64,000 nucleotides of DNA from Tribonema minus (Eukaryota; Sar; Xanthophyceae; Tribonematales; Tribonemataceae). The notes beneath the pieces are model-generated. The model saw nothing but the letters and a program-made list of their open reading frames with translations, did no database searches and had not been told where the DNA came from. Every line of letters begins with the position of its first letter. The stretch's first letter is position 1. Where the stretch lies: assembly GCA_017506865.1 (NCBI GenBank), contig JAFCMP010000179.1, positions 186,001 through 250,000 of the forward strand, written 5' to 3'. This document shows, one piece after another, positions 49,131-59,136 of this stretch. The position numbers were made by a program, and so were the translations under genes.

Positions 49131-52100
49131 ACACAGAGGGGTGCAGTGCACTGCTCTGGCACACAGTTCAGGTGTTCGATATCCGGAATTCTGTCATGCA
49201 CAGGTCGCGGCTGTGGGATATGCCGGTGGAGGTGGTTGCGGATGGTGCCGAAGCAGTGCGGCGTCTCGTCGGTGTTCTCCATTTTCTTCAGAAGCATCAG
49301 AGCAGTGTGGCAGCCATGCCTCACAAGAGGGATGCGGCACAAACCTGGCATGTCCCTGATGGACTCGCGGAGTCCGTGGATCGTTTTCCAGGTGTCCTTG
49401 GCGTCCTGCCACACGAGAACCAGAACTGCAGTCAGTAAACTGAACGTGTGGCAACGGAAGCACTCTCAGGCACGGTCAGCAGTGCTCATCCTTGCCAAAG
49501 TGCCATCAGCTCAAGCACCAGCAGTAAAGTCTACCAATTGAACATTTAGCAATGAATGCACCTTGAAGCATGAGAAACAGTGCTCATTTACTTACCAATA
49601 TGCCATCACGCAAGGTGCCAGAGGTGATGAGGGACCAGGAGCAGACAGCTCCCCTGATGGCAAGGTTTGTCGGGCTGTTTGCCTTGAGCATCTCCAGCAG
49701 GTATTCGACGTGTTGGAGACCATCCTTGAACTCCGCTGTGGTCTCGTCAACGCTTTGCAGTATGGCCATCAGCAGCAGCTTTGGGTAGCTGCCAGCTTCT
49801 TCGGGCGCAGTCGACGCCTCCTTGATCATCCTCCTGATGTCTGTGAGCAGGACGCCTGTGGGTGACAGATCACAATACAATGTTCACATGAGCACATGAC
49901 ACCAACAGCTCAGAAAGAACAGGTGTGGTCGGCAGCAACAAACAATCGCAAGCAATCATCAAACACCAACAGCAAGGCTGATCAAAAACTTACCACTAGT
50001 CCCCGAAGCCACCCGCTTCAGGATGTCGGAGACCTGCTTGGTGTTGACTGCGCCGTGCATGCGCAGCATCGACCAAAACATGACGTATGACAGCAGTAGA
50101 CCATCATGGCCATCCGGCAGGCCCACCCATATCGAAATCGACTGTCCCGCCCAGTGGAGAGCAGTGCTGATGTCGTCGCACATCATGTAGTAGATGGCCT
50201 GCGGACACACAATGCACAAGCGACAATGTGTCAGGGATCATACACTGTGCAGGGCATGCGCAGGGCATGTCAGAAGCATTCAGGGATCATACACTGTGCA
50301 GGGCATGCGCAGGGCATGTCAGAAGCATTAACATTCACGCATCCGAAATGTATGGACCGGCATCTGCATGGCATGCATGACAACACTCACCAACAGCATG
50401 TAGCACTTGCCCACGAGCAAATGACTCTGTGCGTGGAGCGGGAGTTCATCCCTCACAATGTCTTGTGCTCTCTTGATGTATGTGGCCGCAGAGTCCGGGT
50501 CGGATTCGCATAGCAAGACGCCGAGGCCGTATGCGCTCTGGATGGCCATGCTGCGCCTCATCGCAGCGTACTCGTCTGAGAGGAAGCACGACATGACAGC
50601 ACGTGCATGTCAGCACTGGCACAGAAGTACAGGCACAGAAACACAGGCACAGGATGACAGGACAGGCAAAGGAGGACAGGTACACATGGAACGTCATGTG
50701 GATGCTGACTCAAATCATGACCTGTGTTGAAGCTGCTGCTGTGACAACTCATTGGATTTTTCACCTTCTTCGTTGTTGTCTATCAGGTCGTTGGTGGTCA
50801 TGACAGGGAAGACGAGACTCAGGTTCTTGACCACCGTGAACAGCACCCTGCTGCGCCAGTTAGTGTCGGTGACGTCGGCGACCGGTACGACGGCAAGCGA
50901 TAACCAGGGCACAGGGGCTGCTCCGGCCAACGAAATGCCGCGCCAGGGGCCATTCTGCTTCAGTTCCATCATCGCTCGAGCTGCCGCAGTCTGCTGAGGC
51001 AGGAAGAATTCTGGGTCGTCCTGCACCTGCGGACCTGCGCCCGCGCCCTCCCCAGCCGCATTGGCGTCCACACCGTGCTCAGGTGCGGTGATGTACTGCA
51101 GTCCATGGTTGGGCTCAATGCGGATCTGTGGCTGGGCTGCCTGAGGTGCAGTGGCCTGCTGAAAGGTGGGCTCAGGTGGTTCGCGGCGGTTGAGGACGGC
51201 CTGTCGGGCGGCGGCCTGTCGGGGGGCCGCTTGTATGGGGGCTGTGTGCTGGGGGGCAGATCGCTGAACGCAACGCGCATAGGCTGAGCGGATGCCCTCG
51301 GCGGCCTCCGTGAATGCCGCCATGTCGCCTGCATTGCCATGGCGTGCACCGGAGCGCTGAGGTTGGAACGGGGGGGTGAAACCGTGAGGACCGGCAGCCT
51401 GGTGTGCAAAGCCTTCCTGGCCGCTGTGAGCGGCACCGCCGCCATTGTAGGCGCCTCCAGGCGCCATGGAATGGTACATGCGGTCACCACATCCCTGAGC
51501 TGATGCCATGCTCAGATCAATCGGGCACTGAAGCGACTGAGGCGGTAGCGGAAACCCCATGTGCGATGCAGCTGCCGTTTGGCCCTGCTGGGGATAGGGA
51601 GGGTGGGCATGCGCACGTGTCGCTAGCGTGAGCATAGGCACGCTGTGCTGAGTAAAGCCCAACGCCGCAGCTTGGTGAGCCGGTGCGACGGGTGGAAATG
51701 GCATGTCTGAGACTGCCGGCTCGGCCTTTGCCGCTGTGCGGCGACGCCTCCGAGGCTGGAGCTCTGCCTTCACGGAGGATCCGTTAGGTCTGGGAGACTT
51801 TGCTGGCTTCTTGCGCTTCTCAGAGAGGCAGGCGCGCCCCACCTTTTTCATGCACTGGTTGCAGGGTCGCTGGCCGTTGCACCTCAGCTTCTTCTTAAAG
51901 CAGAAGTTGCAAGACTGCACAGAGCACGATGAAGTACCATGTGGGTCAGAAGAAATGTGACCAAAGCGAGCGTTGACTTCCAACACAAGTTATCTTACAA
52001 CAATCGGTGGCCTCACCTTTCTCTCTTCTGCCTCGGAGGATTCGGAACCTGAATCGTGTCCGCTTCCCTCACCACCACCGCTTCCATCTTCGTCAGGGGA

Positions 52101-52166
52101 GTGCTGAAGCTCCTGTTCGGGCACAAAGGCTGGTACCCCTGCCTCAGCTTTGACTAGACCGCTCAT
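49097..52166 (-). CDS. Zn(II)2Cys6 binuclear-cluster transcription factor, six exons
   Basis: Exons 52166-52017, 51914-50765, 50575-50391, 50198-49994, 49855-49596 and 49405-49097. The phases are 0, 1, 0, 1, 0 and every junction keeps frame, giving 752 residues. Exon 1 is an acidic leader. Exon 2 opens exactly at the zinc cluster, C-X2-C-X6-C-X5-C-X2-C-X7-C (SCNFCFKKKLRC, RPCNQCMKK), followed by a basic linker and a Pro/Gln/Ala-rich middle. Exons 2-6 then encode a helical domain (WLSLAVVPVADV, AIQSAYGLGVLLCESDP, HWAGQSISIWVGLPDG) comparable in place to the fungal-specific regulatory domain. GAL4-type clusters are typical of fungi and occur in some algae. This would be a DNA-binding regulator, probably host-derived. 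The acceptor of exon 6 was chosen to keep frame; a nearby AG 21 bases upstream would not. Confidence 0.85.
50232..50329. repeat. Exact 49-bp tandem duplication
   Basis: CAGGGATCATACACTGTGCA... at 50232-50280 is repeated without change at 50281-50329. It lies in the intron between exons 3 and 4 of the Zn2Cys6 gene and so is likely a recent, neutral duplication. Confidence 0.95.
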
Positions 52167-53628
52167 GTCACTTCAACTACGAGGGCTATCGATGTCTCGT
52201 GTGTACTGGTTTGGCTTTAAGCCAAAGACACTCTCTGTGAGCGCACTCTCTGTGAGCACTGGTGAGCGCCCGAAGTGACATGCCTCCTCGCAAGACGACG
52301 ACGTCACAGATCGTTCTATCGTAGTGAACCATCCCCGAAAGGTCGCGATGGTCGAGCTCAAACACCCTGAGCTGAAGTATTCTGTATAGAGCACCCCTTG
52401 GTAACTTATTAGGGGTCAGTTGAGCACGACGCAGAGTGCATGACTGGCCATGCCCGACGCATGCTCCAGTACACCCTGAGCTGACTAGTATAATTTGCAA
52501 TTACTCCGCATTTTTAAAATGTCCTGAGTCAGAGAGACATCAGAGATCTGAAGTGTGACGGACTCTTCTGGACCTAAGGCAGCTGTCAATTGACCCGAGT
52601 CAAAAAAGGGGATGGGCCGACCCCCCGCTGCAGTTTCAACTTCAACGTTGAAGCAAACCCAACTCAAGTTGAGAGGCGTGCGTGGTGGGCGGCGGACAGA
52701 TGCGAATGAAGCCAGCCCGTGCTGTCATAATGGACGATGTGCCGGGCAGGGGCGCAATGAGTGATCATGATGATCATTGCTGAGCTGCACAGGCTTGGCA
52801 GTCAATTTCCAAACAACTGCTGGCGCATACAACGCTGCTGGAGATGCGGAAAGGTGCAGGAGATGCGGAAAGCTGCAACAGGAAGGTGAGCATGCTTTCA
52901 TGAAGAGATGTCACCCCAAGCACAGCACACAGCTGACTGTGTTGACAAGTGGCATGCACCCTTTCCGCAACAATGAGATACAGCGAATGCAAGCTCTGGG
53001 CAAATTCGATTGTAATACACACAGCTGCAACAACTTAATAGCAGCATGCATCAGACACAAGAGTGCAGAATGCAGAAAGAAACAGTCGACAGGGCTTGTA
53101 TGATAGAGTGGTATTATAGGGGACATCAATGTGCCAGTGCTGCATTCTTTGCATTGCGTTATACATGTAGTGGGGGACCGCCAATGTGCGCCTGCATCAT
53201 TGCGATTACATGAAGGTCATCTTTTTCACATCGACAACAGTCCAAGTAATGCAGGAATAAGCAAATCTAAAACTTTCCACGATAACATAGCTCTCTTTAA
53301 GAGATGCCATACCTAGGAGAGTCTACCAATCTCAATGCTAGTACTCAGTACATTGCATTGTGCTATATGGAGCTGTAATATGATGCTTCATCGTAAAGTT
53401 GCACAGGGGACAAATCCCCTTACAGTCTCCAACAGGCGGATTGAGAATCTGCATACGGACAGCGAGCTAGGCAGCAGCAAGCGCTGTGTGGGGAGCATAC
53501 AAGTGCACGCACTCAAAACAACAATTCGCCAACGCACAAGTCGGTGTTCATAGTTCATGTATTGTGCATATACAAGTCGTACAACAACGCCTCCTCCACA
53601 TTATCCCAGTATCACTGACTCGTCCCAC
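52167..53628. other. Intergenic region, no gene seen
   Basis: About 1.46 kb with only short, unconvincing frames (for example 60 codons at 52667-52485 and 108 codons at 52777-53103). It contains a tandem GGAGATGCGGAAAG pair near 52840-52870. At 53297 it has TAAGAGATGCCATACCTAGG, an element that recurs at 55432. Confidence 0.45.
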
Positions 53629-55071
53629 TCACGGGGCAAATAGATGTACACAGCCCTTCATCTGCTCCGGAAAGTCCGGGTCGTTGCAGACACATGGAAC
53701 ACAGCCCTCCATGTCATATCCCAAGTAGGCAATGTTTAGCGTCTCAGTGAACACGACGTTGCCTTCCGCAACATCTGACAAAAATGTCATCAGCTCGGAC
53801 TCCTTCTCCCTCCTCTTGGTCGCCTGCGGTGTGCCGTCAATGGTGCGCATGTCCGGATTGTATCGGACGAACAGAACTGGAGGAGCACCATCGGGGCAAG
53901 CTTTCAGGATCGCCTCGTGGATCTGCTCCATGCGTGAAAGCTCGCAGGTCAGCATGTAATCAGCGTGCCCCCCCTCATCACATTCCACGATGACGATGGT
54001 GTGCGTAATGCCAACGATGTGGAAATCGATCCTGGCATAGTGCTTATCCGGGTCGGGCACGCACCCGTTCCGATATTTGATGTGGCACTCAGAGTCGACG
54101 GCGTACACCTCCTCCAGAATCTGGCGCACCCGGTCCTGCTTCGTGATCTTCTTAGCCTTCCCCTCCTTGGTGTGCCAACACTGGATGTGTGCTTTCAAAG
54201 TGCCGGCATATGCTGCGGAGTATTCGCAGTTCTCCTCCGAGCAGATGAAAGGCTTTAAGCCAGTATGACGAAACTCATGAATGTCCAGCGTGGCCTTTTG
54301 GGCGCATGTGTAAGGACACTCGGGATATGAGCATGCATATGGACGCTCCCCGGTGTGCGTCCTTATGTGTATTTTCAACACGTCTCCTCTCGCAAACGAG
54401 CTGCTGCAATAGGTGCATTGAAACATTTTGACACCAGTGTGTGTCAGCAGGTGACGCTCTAGGCCAGCCTTCTGAGCGCATTTGAAGTCGCAGTCTGCCT
54501 CTGTGCAGTGGAAAGGTTTTGCGCCGGTGTGCGTGTTCATGTGCTCATCAAGGTCCTGCTGGTGCACAGAGGCGAAGCTGCAATCCTCCTCTTGACACCG
54601 AAATGGTTTCGAGTCGGCGTTGTGGGTGTACATGTGTGTCTTGAGTGTATCTGTAGAAGCGCTGGTGTAGCCACAGTCCTCCATAGGGCAGGCAAATGGA
54701 CGTTCCCCGCTGTGTGTCCTCATGTGCCGGACCAGGTTGCCCTTTATGCACGTCGCAAAGTCGCAATCCGGCTCGCTGCAGCGGAAATTTTTCTCATCCG
54801 TGTGTTTCAGCATTTTGTGACTTTGTAGGTGCGCTTTCTGCTTGAAAGCGCTTTCGCATTCATCACACTTGAATGGTCGCTCGTTTGTGTGTGTTCTCGT
54901 GTGCTGAGCTAACTGTGCCGGCCCTACACAGGTGAATGGGCATCCATCTTGCGGGCATGCCAGCTTTGCCTTCTTGGTTGCTCCTGTGCTGGTCATCCGC
55001 AGTGATGTCGTATTGAGAAGAGGGGGAACGCTTGCTGCTGAAGCTGTACCATCGGTCAACATTATTTCCAT
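53629..55071 (-). CDS. Nine C2H2 zinc fingers fused to restriction-endonuclease-like domain
   Basis: A 480-residue protein from MEIMLTDGTAS. Residues about 36-305 hold nine consecutive C2H2 fingers with TFIIIA-style linkers (HTGERP, HTGAKP); most have the C-X4-C form (CSEPDCDF, CTEADCDF), and the seventh has C-X2-C. The final 175 residues form a separate domain: HYARIDFHIVG, then IVIVECDEGGHADY, CELSRM and LFVRYNPDMRT. The pattern D-F...hVE-DE-xH..Y....E..RM...RYNPD is one I recall from nuclease-like domains shared by giant viruses and haptophyte or brown algae. The layout is that of a sequence-guided nuclease. Fingers of this number could read about 27 bp. Catalysis is inferred. Confidence 0.85.
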   Translation of the reverse strand: MEIMLTDGTASAASVPPLLNTTSLRMTSTGATKKAKLACPQDGCPFTCVGPAQLAQHTRTHTNERPFKCDECESAFKQKAHLQSHKMLKHTDEKNFRCSEPDCDFATCIKGNLVRHMRTHSGERPFACPMEDCGYTSASTDTLKTHMYTHNADSKPFRCQEEDCSFASVHQQDLDEHMNTHTGAKPFHCTEADCDFKCAQKAGLERHLLTHTGVKMFQCTYCSSSFARGDVLKIHIRTHTGERPYACSYPECPYTCAQKATLDIHEFRHTGLKPFICSEENCEYSAAYAGTLKAHIQCWHTKEGKAKKITKQDRVRQILEEVYAVDSECHIKYRNGCVPDPDKHYARIDFHIVGITHTIVIVECDEGGHADYMLTCELSRMEQIHEAILKACPDGAPPVLFVRYNPDMRTIDGTPQATKRREKESELMTFLSDVAEGNVVFTETLNIAYLGYDMEGCVPCVCNDPDFPEQMKGCVHLFAP

Positions 55072-55129
55072 TATCAGCTGTACGCTGTTTTGGAGAGTGA
55101 TGCTGTGTGTGAGTGTGGTGGGTTTGATT

Positions 55130-55290
55130 CTAGCAATATTCAGTCGAATCTCCGCAACACATCGAATCGAATACTCTTGTCTTGAATCACCGCAACAAAT
55201 CGATACTTCCGAATCACCGCACAAATCGATACTTCCGAATCACCACAACAAATCGAATACTCCCGAATCACTGCAACAAATCGAGTTTGC
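55130..55290 (-). promoter_or_regulatory. Upstream tandem ATCGAAT/CGAATCAC repeats
   Basis: About five units of roughly 26 bp, built on CAACAAATCGATACTTCCG and AATCACCG, lie 60-220 bases upstream of the minus-strand zinc-finger nuclease gene. They are a tandem version of the TTCGAT/ATCGAA motif found in other promoters here. Confidence 0.55.
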
Positions 55291-55460
55291 ATCCTAAAAC
55301 ACCAAATCGAAAATGGTGCAAATCATCAAATCGAAACATGTTGAATAAACAAGCTCTTATTAAGACACCAAATCGAAAATGGTCCAAGAAAGAATGAGCA
55401 AATTGTAACATTGAAGAAACAAGCTCTTATTAAGAGATGCCACGCCTAGGAGAGTTGAAA
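55291..55460. repeat. 70-bp direct repeat with palindromic CTCTTATTAAGAG
   Basis: CACCAAATCGAAAATGGT and ACAAGCTCTTATTAAGA each occur twice, about 70 bases apart. The second copy continues into AGATGCCACGCCTAGGAGAG, about 40-65 bases downstream of the stop of the fibre gene on the minus strand, and may form its 3' end signal. A similar AAGAGATGCCATACCTAGG occurs at 53298. Confidence 0.55.
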
Positions 55461-55497
55461 TAAGTCAAAATCAGTAAGTCGCCCTCCTTAAAGTACC

Positions 55498-57228
55498 TTA
55501 GGTGCTCCCAACACTGAACTTCGTCGTATACGACACGCCTGCATCAGCACTGTACTGCATCGAAAAGTAGTCCTGCCCCCCCACGTTCTGAATGGCTAGC
55601 TTCCACTGCTTCTGGGCACCAAACGTCAGGGCGAAATCATCAGAGAGCGCCCCGAGGCCATCCTTGGTGATGACAGCCGCCGTGCCGAACGCAATGGCGG
55701 CATTGTCAGAGCCGAACGAGATGCCATTCTCATTGATGGTGACTCCACTGTCAGTGGTGGTGTTGAAGCCTCCCGCAATCGTAATGTCCTTAGCAGTTGG
55801 GATGTTTAGGCCGATGCTAGAGTCCCAGGCAACCAACGTGTTGTTGTAGTCAAAGGTAGCAGCGGACGCGCCCGTGCCCACAGAAATGCCGCCACCATCA
55901 AACAGCGAGGGGTCCGAAACATTGTAAGCCATCGTAACGTTCTTGTCCTCCACCTGCACCGTAGCAGTGTCAAGCGTCGTAGTGACACCGCTGACCACCA
56001 GGTCACCAGTGATGGTCAGATCACCGCCAACACGAGAGTTGCCGCTCACATCGAGGCGGTACGTCGTGGTCGGCGTGGTGTTGACACCCAGGTACGAGTT
56101 GGAGAACTGGACAGTCTGCTGCCCAGCAGCGGCACCCGCCCCCATTGCCAGGAGCGTCTGATTAGCGCCGTCAGCGTCATAGGACTTGAAGGTGTAACCA
56201 CCAGTGCCCATAGTGTTCAGCGAGGCATTCTGAGCATCGAGGTTGAAGTTCATATACCCGGTCGAGGTGTTGGCTGTGCCTGCATTGTGGACGTAGTTAT
56301 ACTCCACATTAGCCGCCGACTTCCGCGCAGCAGGGGTGCCTTCGGTGGTGCCTGCCTGGTACCAGTTGGCACGGTTGCCTTGCACAGTGATCTCCCCCGT
56401 CGTGTCAACATTTGAGGCCTTCAGCTTCAGGTTGTCTGAAGTGGCGGTGAGAACGACATCACCAACGCCGCCAGACGCCGTGGCAAAAGTCTGGACAACT
56501 GCGCCTCCCGTGCCAGTGGTGGAAACTGCGTGGTTCGAGCCAAAGTCCGAAACGACCTTTGCAGTGGTCGACTTGATCTCGCTGGCCGCGCTCACGTTGA
56601 GCTTGTTAGCGGTAGCCGCGAGCGTGACGTTCTCAGCGCTCGTGGCGCTTGTGCTGATGGTCTGAGTGACCGCGCCAGCCGTTCCGATAGTGCTCACAGC
56701 ATGGCTGCTGCCAAAGTCGGAAGTGACCTTAGCAGTAGAGGACTTGATCTCCGCCGCGGCGAGGATCTGAAGGTTGTCAGAAGTAACCTTGAGCTGGACA
56801 TCATTGCCCGATGTGGCGCTCGTCTTGAAAGTCTGCGTGACAGCTGCACCGCCGCTGGTGATGTTCATGGCATAGTTGGAACCAAAGTCAGCAGAGAGCG
56901 TGGCAGCAACAAACTTGGCATTGGCGGACGAAAGCTCCGCGACCTTGACGCCTGCAGTGGCATTGGTGCCGTCGTTGATTGTGATATCAAGGCGACCCGC
57001 GAGGCCATCAGCCGCGCTCTCAACAGCTTGCATCTTGACGAGCTCAAACTGAGTCGAAGTGCCGATGGCATTCACAGAGTTGGCGGCCGTGATGCCGTAG
57101 AAAGAGTGATTGACGCTGACTGCGCTTGCCTTGTCGCTCGCTGCAGCTACCTGGTATGCGTTGCGGTGGAAGACATCGCGAGTGCGGCTGTCACCGAACG
57201 TTTGCATGTCAGCGACAGTGATCGACAT
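55498..57228 (-). CDS. Fibre-like surface protein with internal repeats
   Basis: A 576-residue, Ala/Thr/Ser/Gly-rich protein. Residues 100-280 contain three repeats of about 58 residues around KVTSDFGSSHAVST and TISTSATSAENVTL. The middle carries phage-tail-fibre language: YRLDVSGNSRVGGDLTITGD, LVVSGVTTTLDTATVQVED, and a W-rich end. Such text is typical of beta-helical trimeric fibres. It has no signal peptide. The role is most likely capsid-surface fibre or attachment. The G+C-rich, codon-regular sequence leaves the complementary strand open as well. Confidence 0.75.
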   Translation of the reverse strand: MSITVADMQTFGDSRTRDVFHRNAYQVAAASDKASAVSVNHSFYGITAANSVNAIGTSTQFELVKMQAVESAADGLAGRLDITINDGTNATAGVKVAELSSANAKFVAATLSADFGSNYAMNITSGGAAVTQTFKTSATSGNDVQLKVTSDNLQILAAAEIKSSTAKVTSDFGSSHAVSTIGTAGAVTQTISTSATSAENVTLAATANKLNVSAASEIKSTTAKVVSDFGSNHAVSTTGTGGAVVQTFATASGGVGDVVLTATSDNLKLKASNVDTTGEITVQGNRANWYQAGTTEGTPAARKSAANVEYNYVHNAGTANTSTGYMNFNLDAQNASLNTMGTGGYTFKSYDADGANQTLLAMGAGAAAGQQTVQFSNSYLGVNTTPTTTYRLDVSGNSRVGGDLTITGDLVVSGVTTTLDTATVQVEDKNVTMAYNVSDPSLFDGGGISVGTGASAATFDYNNTLVAWDSSIGLNIPTAKDITIAGGFNTTTDSGVTINENGISFGSDNAAIAFGTAAVITKDGLGALSDDFALTFGAQKQWKLAIQNVGGQDYFSMQYSADAGVSYTTKFSVGST

Positions 57229-57603
57229 TGTAAGGAGTCAGGTAACCTATTGAGTGTAAACAATATTTTTTTTCACCTGATTTACACATAGGGCCTGCGT
57301 ACACAATAAGACAACTCTTGAAAGGCAACATTCGTCACACGACATCGTCTTTAGGTTGCCGTCCACAGCACGCGGCAGGTGTTGTGCTTCGGCCACTCAT
57401 AGCAACATGCATAACGCATCTCAGCATACACATTTGCAAGACAGGAGGCATCACAGTTGGCAAGAAGCAAACAACACACCGGTCAAAGCACAGGCCACAG
57501 GCAGCTTGCATGCACAGCGGCAAACATCAACCACAGCTGAGATCTCTGGACAACAACGTCAATGTGTCATGTAAATCCTCCCGCTCTTCGATTTGCCCTT
57601 ATT
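57229..57603. other. Spacer between two minus-strand genes
   Basis: No gene supported. An A/T run (CAATATTTTTTTTCACC) at 57261-57280 lies just upstream of the fibre gene. Confidence 0.4.
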
Positions 57604-59136
57604 TCACACACCGAGCATCTTGGCATATGCGCATTCAATATTGCCAAACATGGGGCGCCTGTTTGGCGTCTTTGTCCTCAGCTCGGAAGTATGGTCCAGC
57701 GCGACATACACCTTGCACTTGCCACAGAGGGCCTTCAGGTTGGTGTGGTGAGAAAACGCCGCCGTCCACGCGTCCTCCAGAGGCACGCATGTCCAAAAGC
57801 CCTTGCCTGGAACTTTGACGCAACAAAGAAACATCAATATGCTCTTCAGCTGGTCCTTGTCGCCGCTGAACTCGCTCACGTATCGCTCGGCCTCTTGGAG
57901 CGAATACCTGACAGGTTTCTTATCAGGAGACAGTCGCAGCACTTGCACATATTCCTCCGGGTTGCGTGGGAAGTCGCCCCCCATGATGCCGCTGTGGCCG
58001 CAGTATGATGTCCACGTGAGCACATCATCGTGAGCAGGGGGTGCAGTGCCATCGAGGGTGCCAACAGCGTTTTCTGACGCCACATCACCGGCGTTCCTAA
58101 GCTGCGTGGTCACTGTGGACTCAATCTGCATATCGGTCGCACTTGGCCTCACCTCATCACTGCTTGTGTCCTGCATGAGGTTGTCGGTGGGCGCAGTATC
58201 CGTGTCCTGCGCCATTGTGTCCTGCTGCGCCAGTATGTCCGCATTGCGTTGCTGAGTTGCTGTGTGCAGGTCCTGGAAAGCTGCGTCCCTCTCCTTGAGT
58301 GCCGTCTCTCGCTGCTGCAGCAATATATCACGCTGCTGCTTCAGGACATCGACCTCCTGCAGCGCCATGTCCCTCTCTGTTAGTGCTGTCTCCCTCTGTT
58401 GCATCAGTATGTTTCGCTGGCGCACCACAGTGTCCATATCCTCCGCCATTGTGCGCCTCTCGTTGGTCAGGCAGGCCAGCTGCTGCAGTGCAGTGTCCCT
58501 GTCATTGAGGGCGGCCCTAAGTTTCTGCTCAAGGTTTGTCGCACGCTGCATTGACCGGTTCAGATCGAGTCGTACGAGGTTCACCTTGTCTGTGGTCATC
58601 TGGTCCTTGTTGTGCAGCTCCCGCGATATGCCTTCTAGTGAGTTCTCCAGTTCGACGATGACTTTGTCCTTGTCTGCAATATCGGTGGCCAGTTTCTTGT
58701 AGCGCTGCTGCATGGAGGCATGCAAAGCTTCGAGACCCTTTACCTTGCACAGCGCTGCATCCAGCTGTCCCCTGGCGCTATCTCGCTCTCTCCACATGCG
58801 CATGCTATCAGCTTTTGAGCGCTGCGCGTCTCTCAGAGCCGTCTTGCAAACATCGTCGATGCGTGCCACCTTACCCTGCAGTTCCCGCATCTCCCGGAGA
58901 CCGGAGTTTTTGTCGGTTATGACGCGCTCGAGCCTCAGGCGAGTCTCTTTATGCTGCTCCTGCTCCTGACTTAGCCTCTGCACCATCTCAATCCTCTCAC
59001 ACAGTAGAGCCTCTTTGCCCTGCACTGCGGCTGCCTCGGATGCCTCCTTCGCGGCCACGTATTGGGACAGTTTGCCGAACATGTCGGTGAGGACGGCTGG
59101 GCCTTGAGCGGGCTTTGTGGAGCTGGTGGTAGTCAT
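57604..59136 (-). CDS. Large coiled-coil protein with C-terminal globular domain
   Basis: A 510-residue protein. Residues 20-300 form an almost continuous coiled coil with a repeated phrase (QQRETALTERDMALQEVDVL, QQRETALKERDAAFQDL). An acidic linker to about residue 390 follows, then a folded domain with several Cys/Trp (LTWTSYCGHSGIMGG, FLCCVKVPGKGFWTC, LCGKCKVYVALDH). No family is recognised. The architecture suits a structural or tethering protein. Confidence 0.7.
   Translation of the reverse strand: MTTTSSTKPAQGPAVLTDMFGKLSQYVAAKEASEAAAVQGKEALLCERIEMVQRLSQEQEQHKETRLRLERVITDKNSGLREMRELQGKVARIDDVCKTALRDAQRSKADSMRMWRERDSARGQLDAALCKVKGLEALHASMQQRYKKLATDIADKDKVIVELENSLEGISRELHNKDQMTTDKVNLVRLDLNRSMQRATNLEQKLRAALNDRDTALQQLACLTNERRTMAEDMDTVVRQRNILMQQRETALTERDMALQEVDVLKQQRDILLQQRETALKERDAAFQDLHTATQQRNADILAQQDTMAQDTDTAPTDNLMQDTSSDEVRPSATDMQIESTVTTQLRNAGDVASENAVGTLDGTAPPAHDDVLTWTSYCGHSGIMGGDFPRNPEEYVQVLRLSPDKKPVRYSLQEAERYVSEFSGDKDQLKSILMFLCCVKVPGKGFWTCVPLEDAWTAAFSHHTNLKALCGKCKVYVALDHTSELRTKTPNRRPMFGNIECAYAKMLGV

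Noticed and set aside
52777..53103. A 108-codon plus-strand frame with Cys pairs
   Set aside because: It starts in a local duplication and has no consistent zinc-finger spacing or conserved-looking core.
56530..57291. A 253-codon plus-strand frame over the fibre gene
   Set aside because: Antisense shadow; Arg/Asp/Ser-rich with no features, while the opposite strand reads as a fibre protein.
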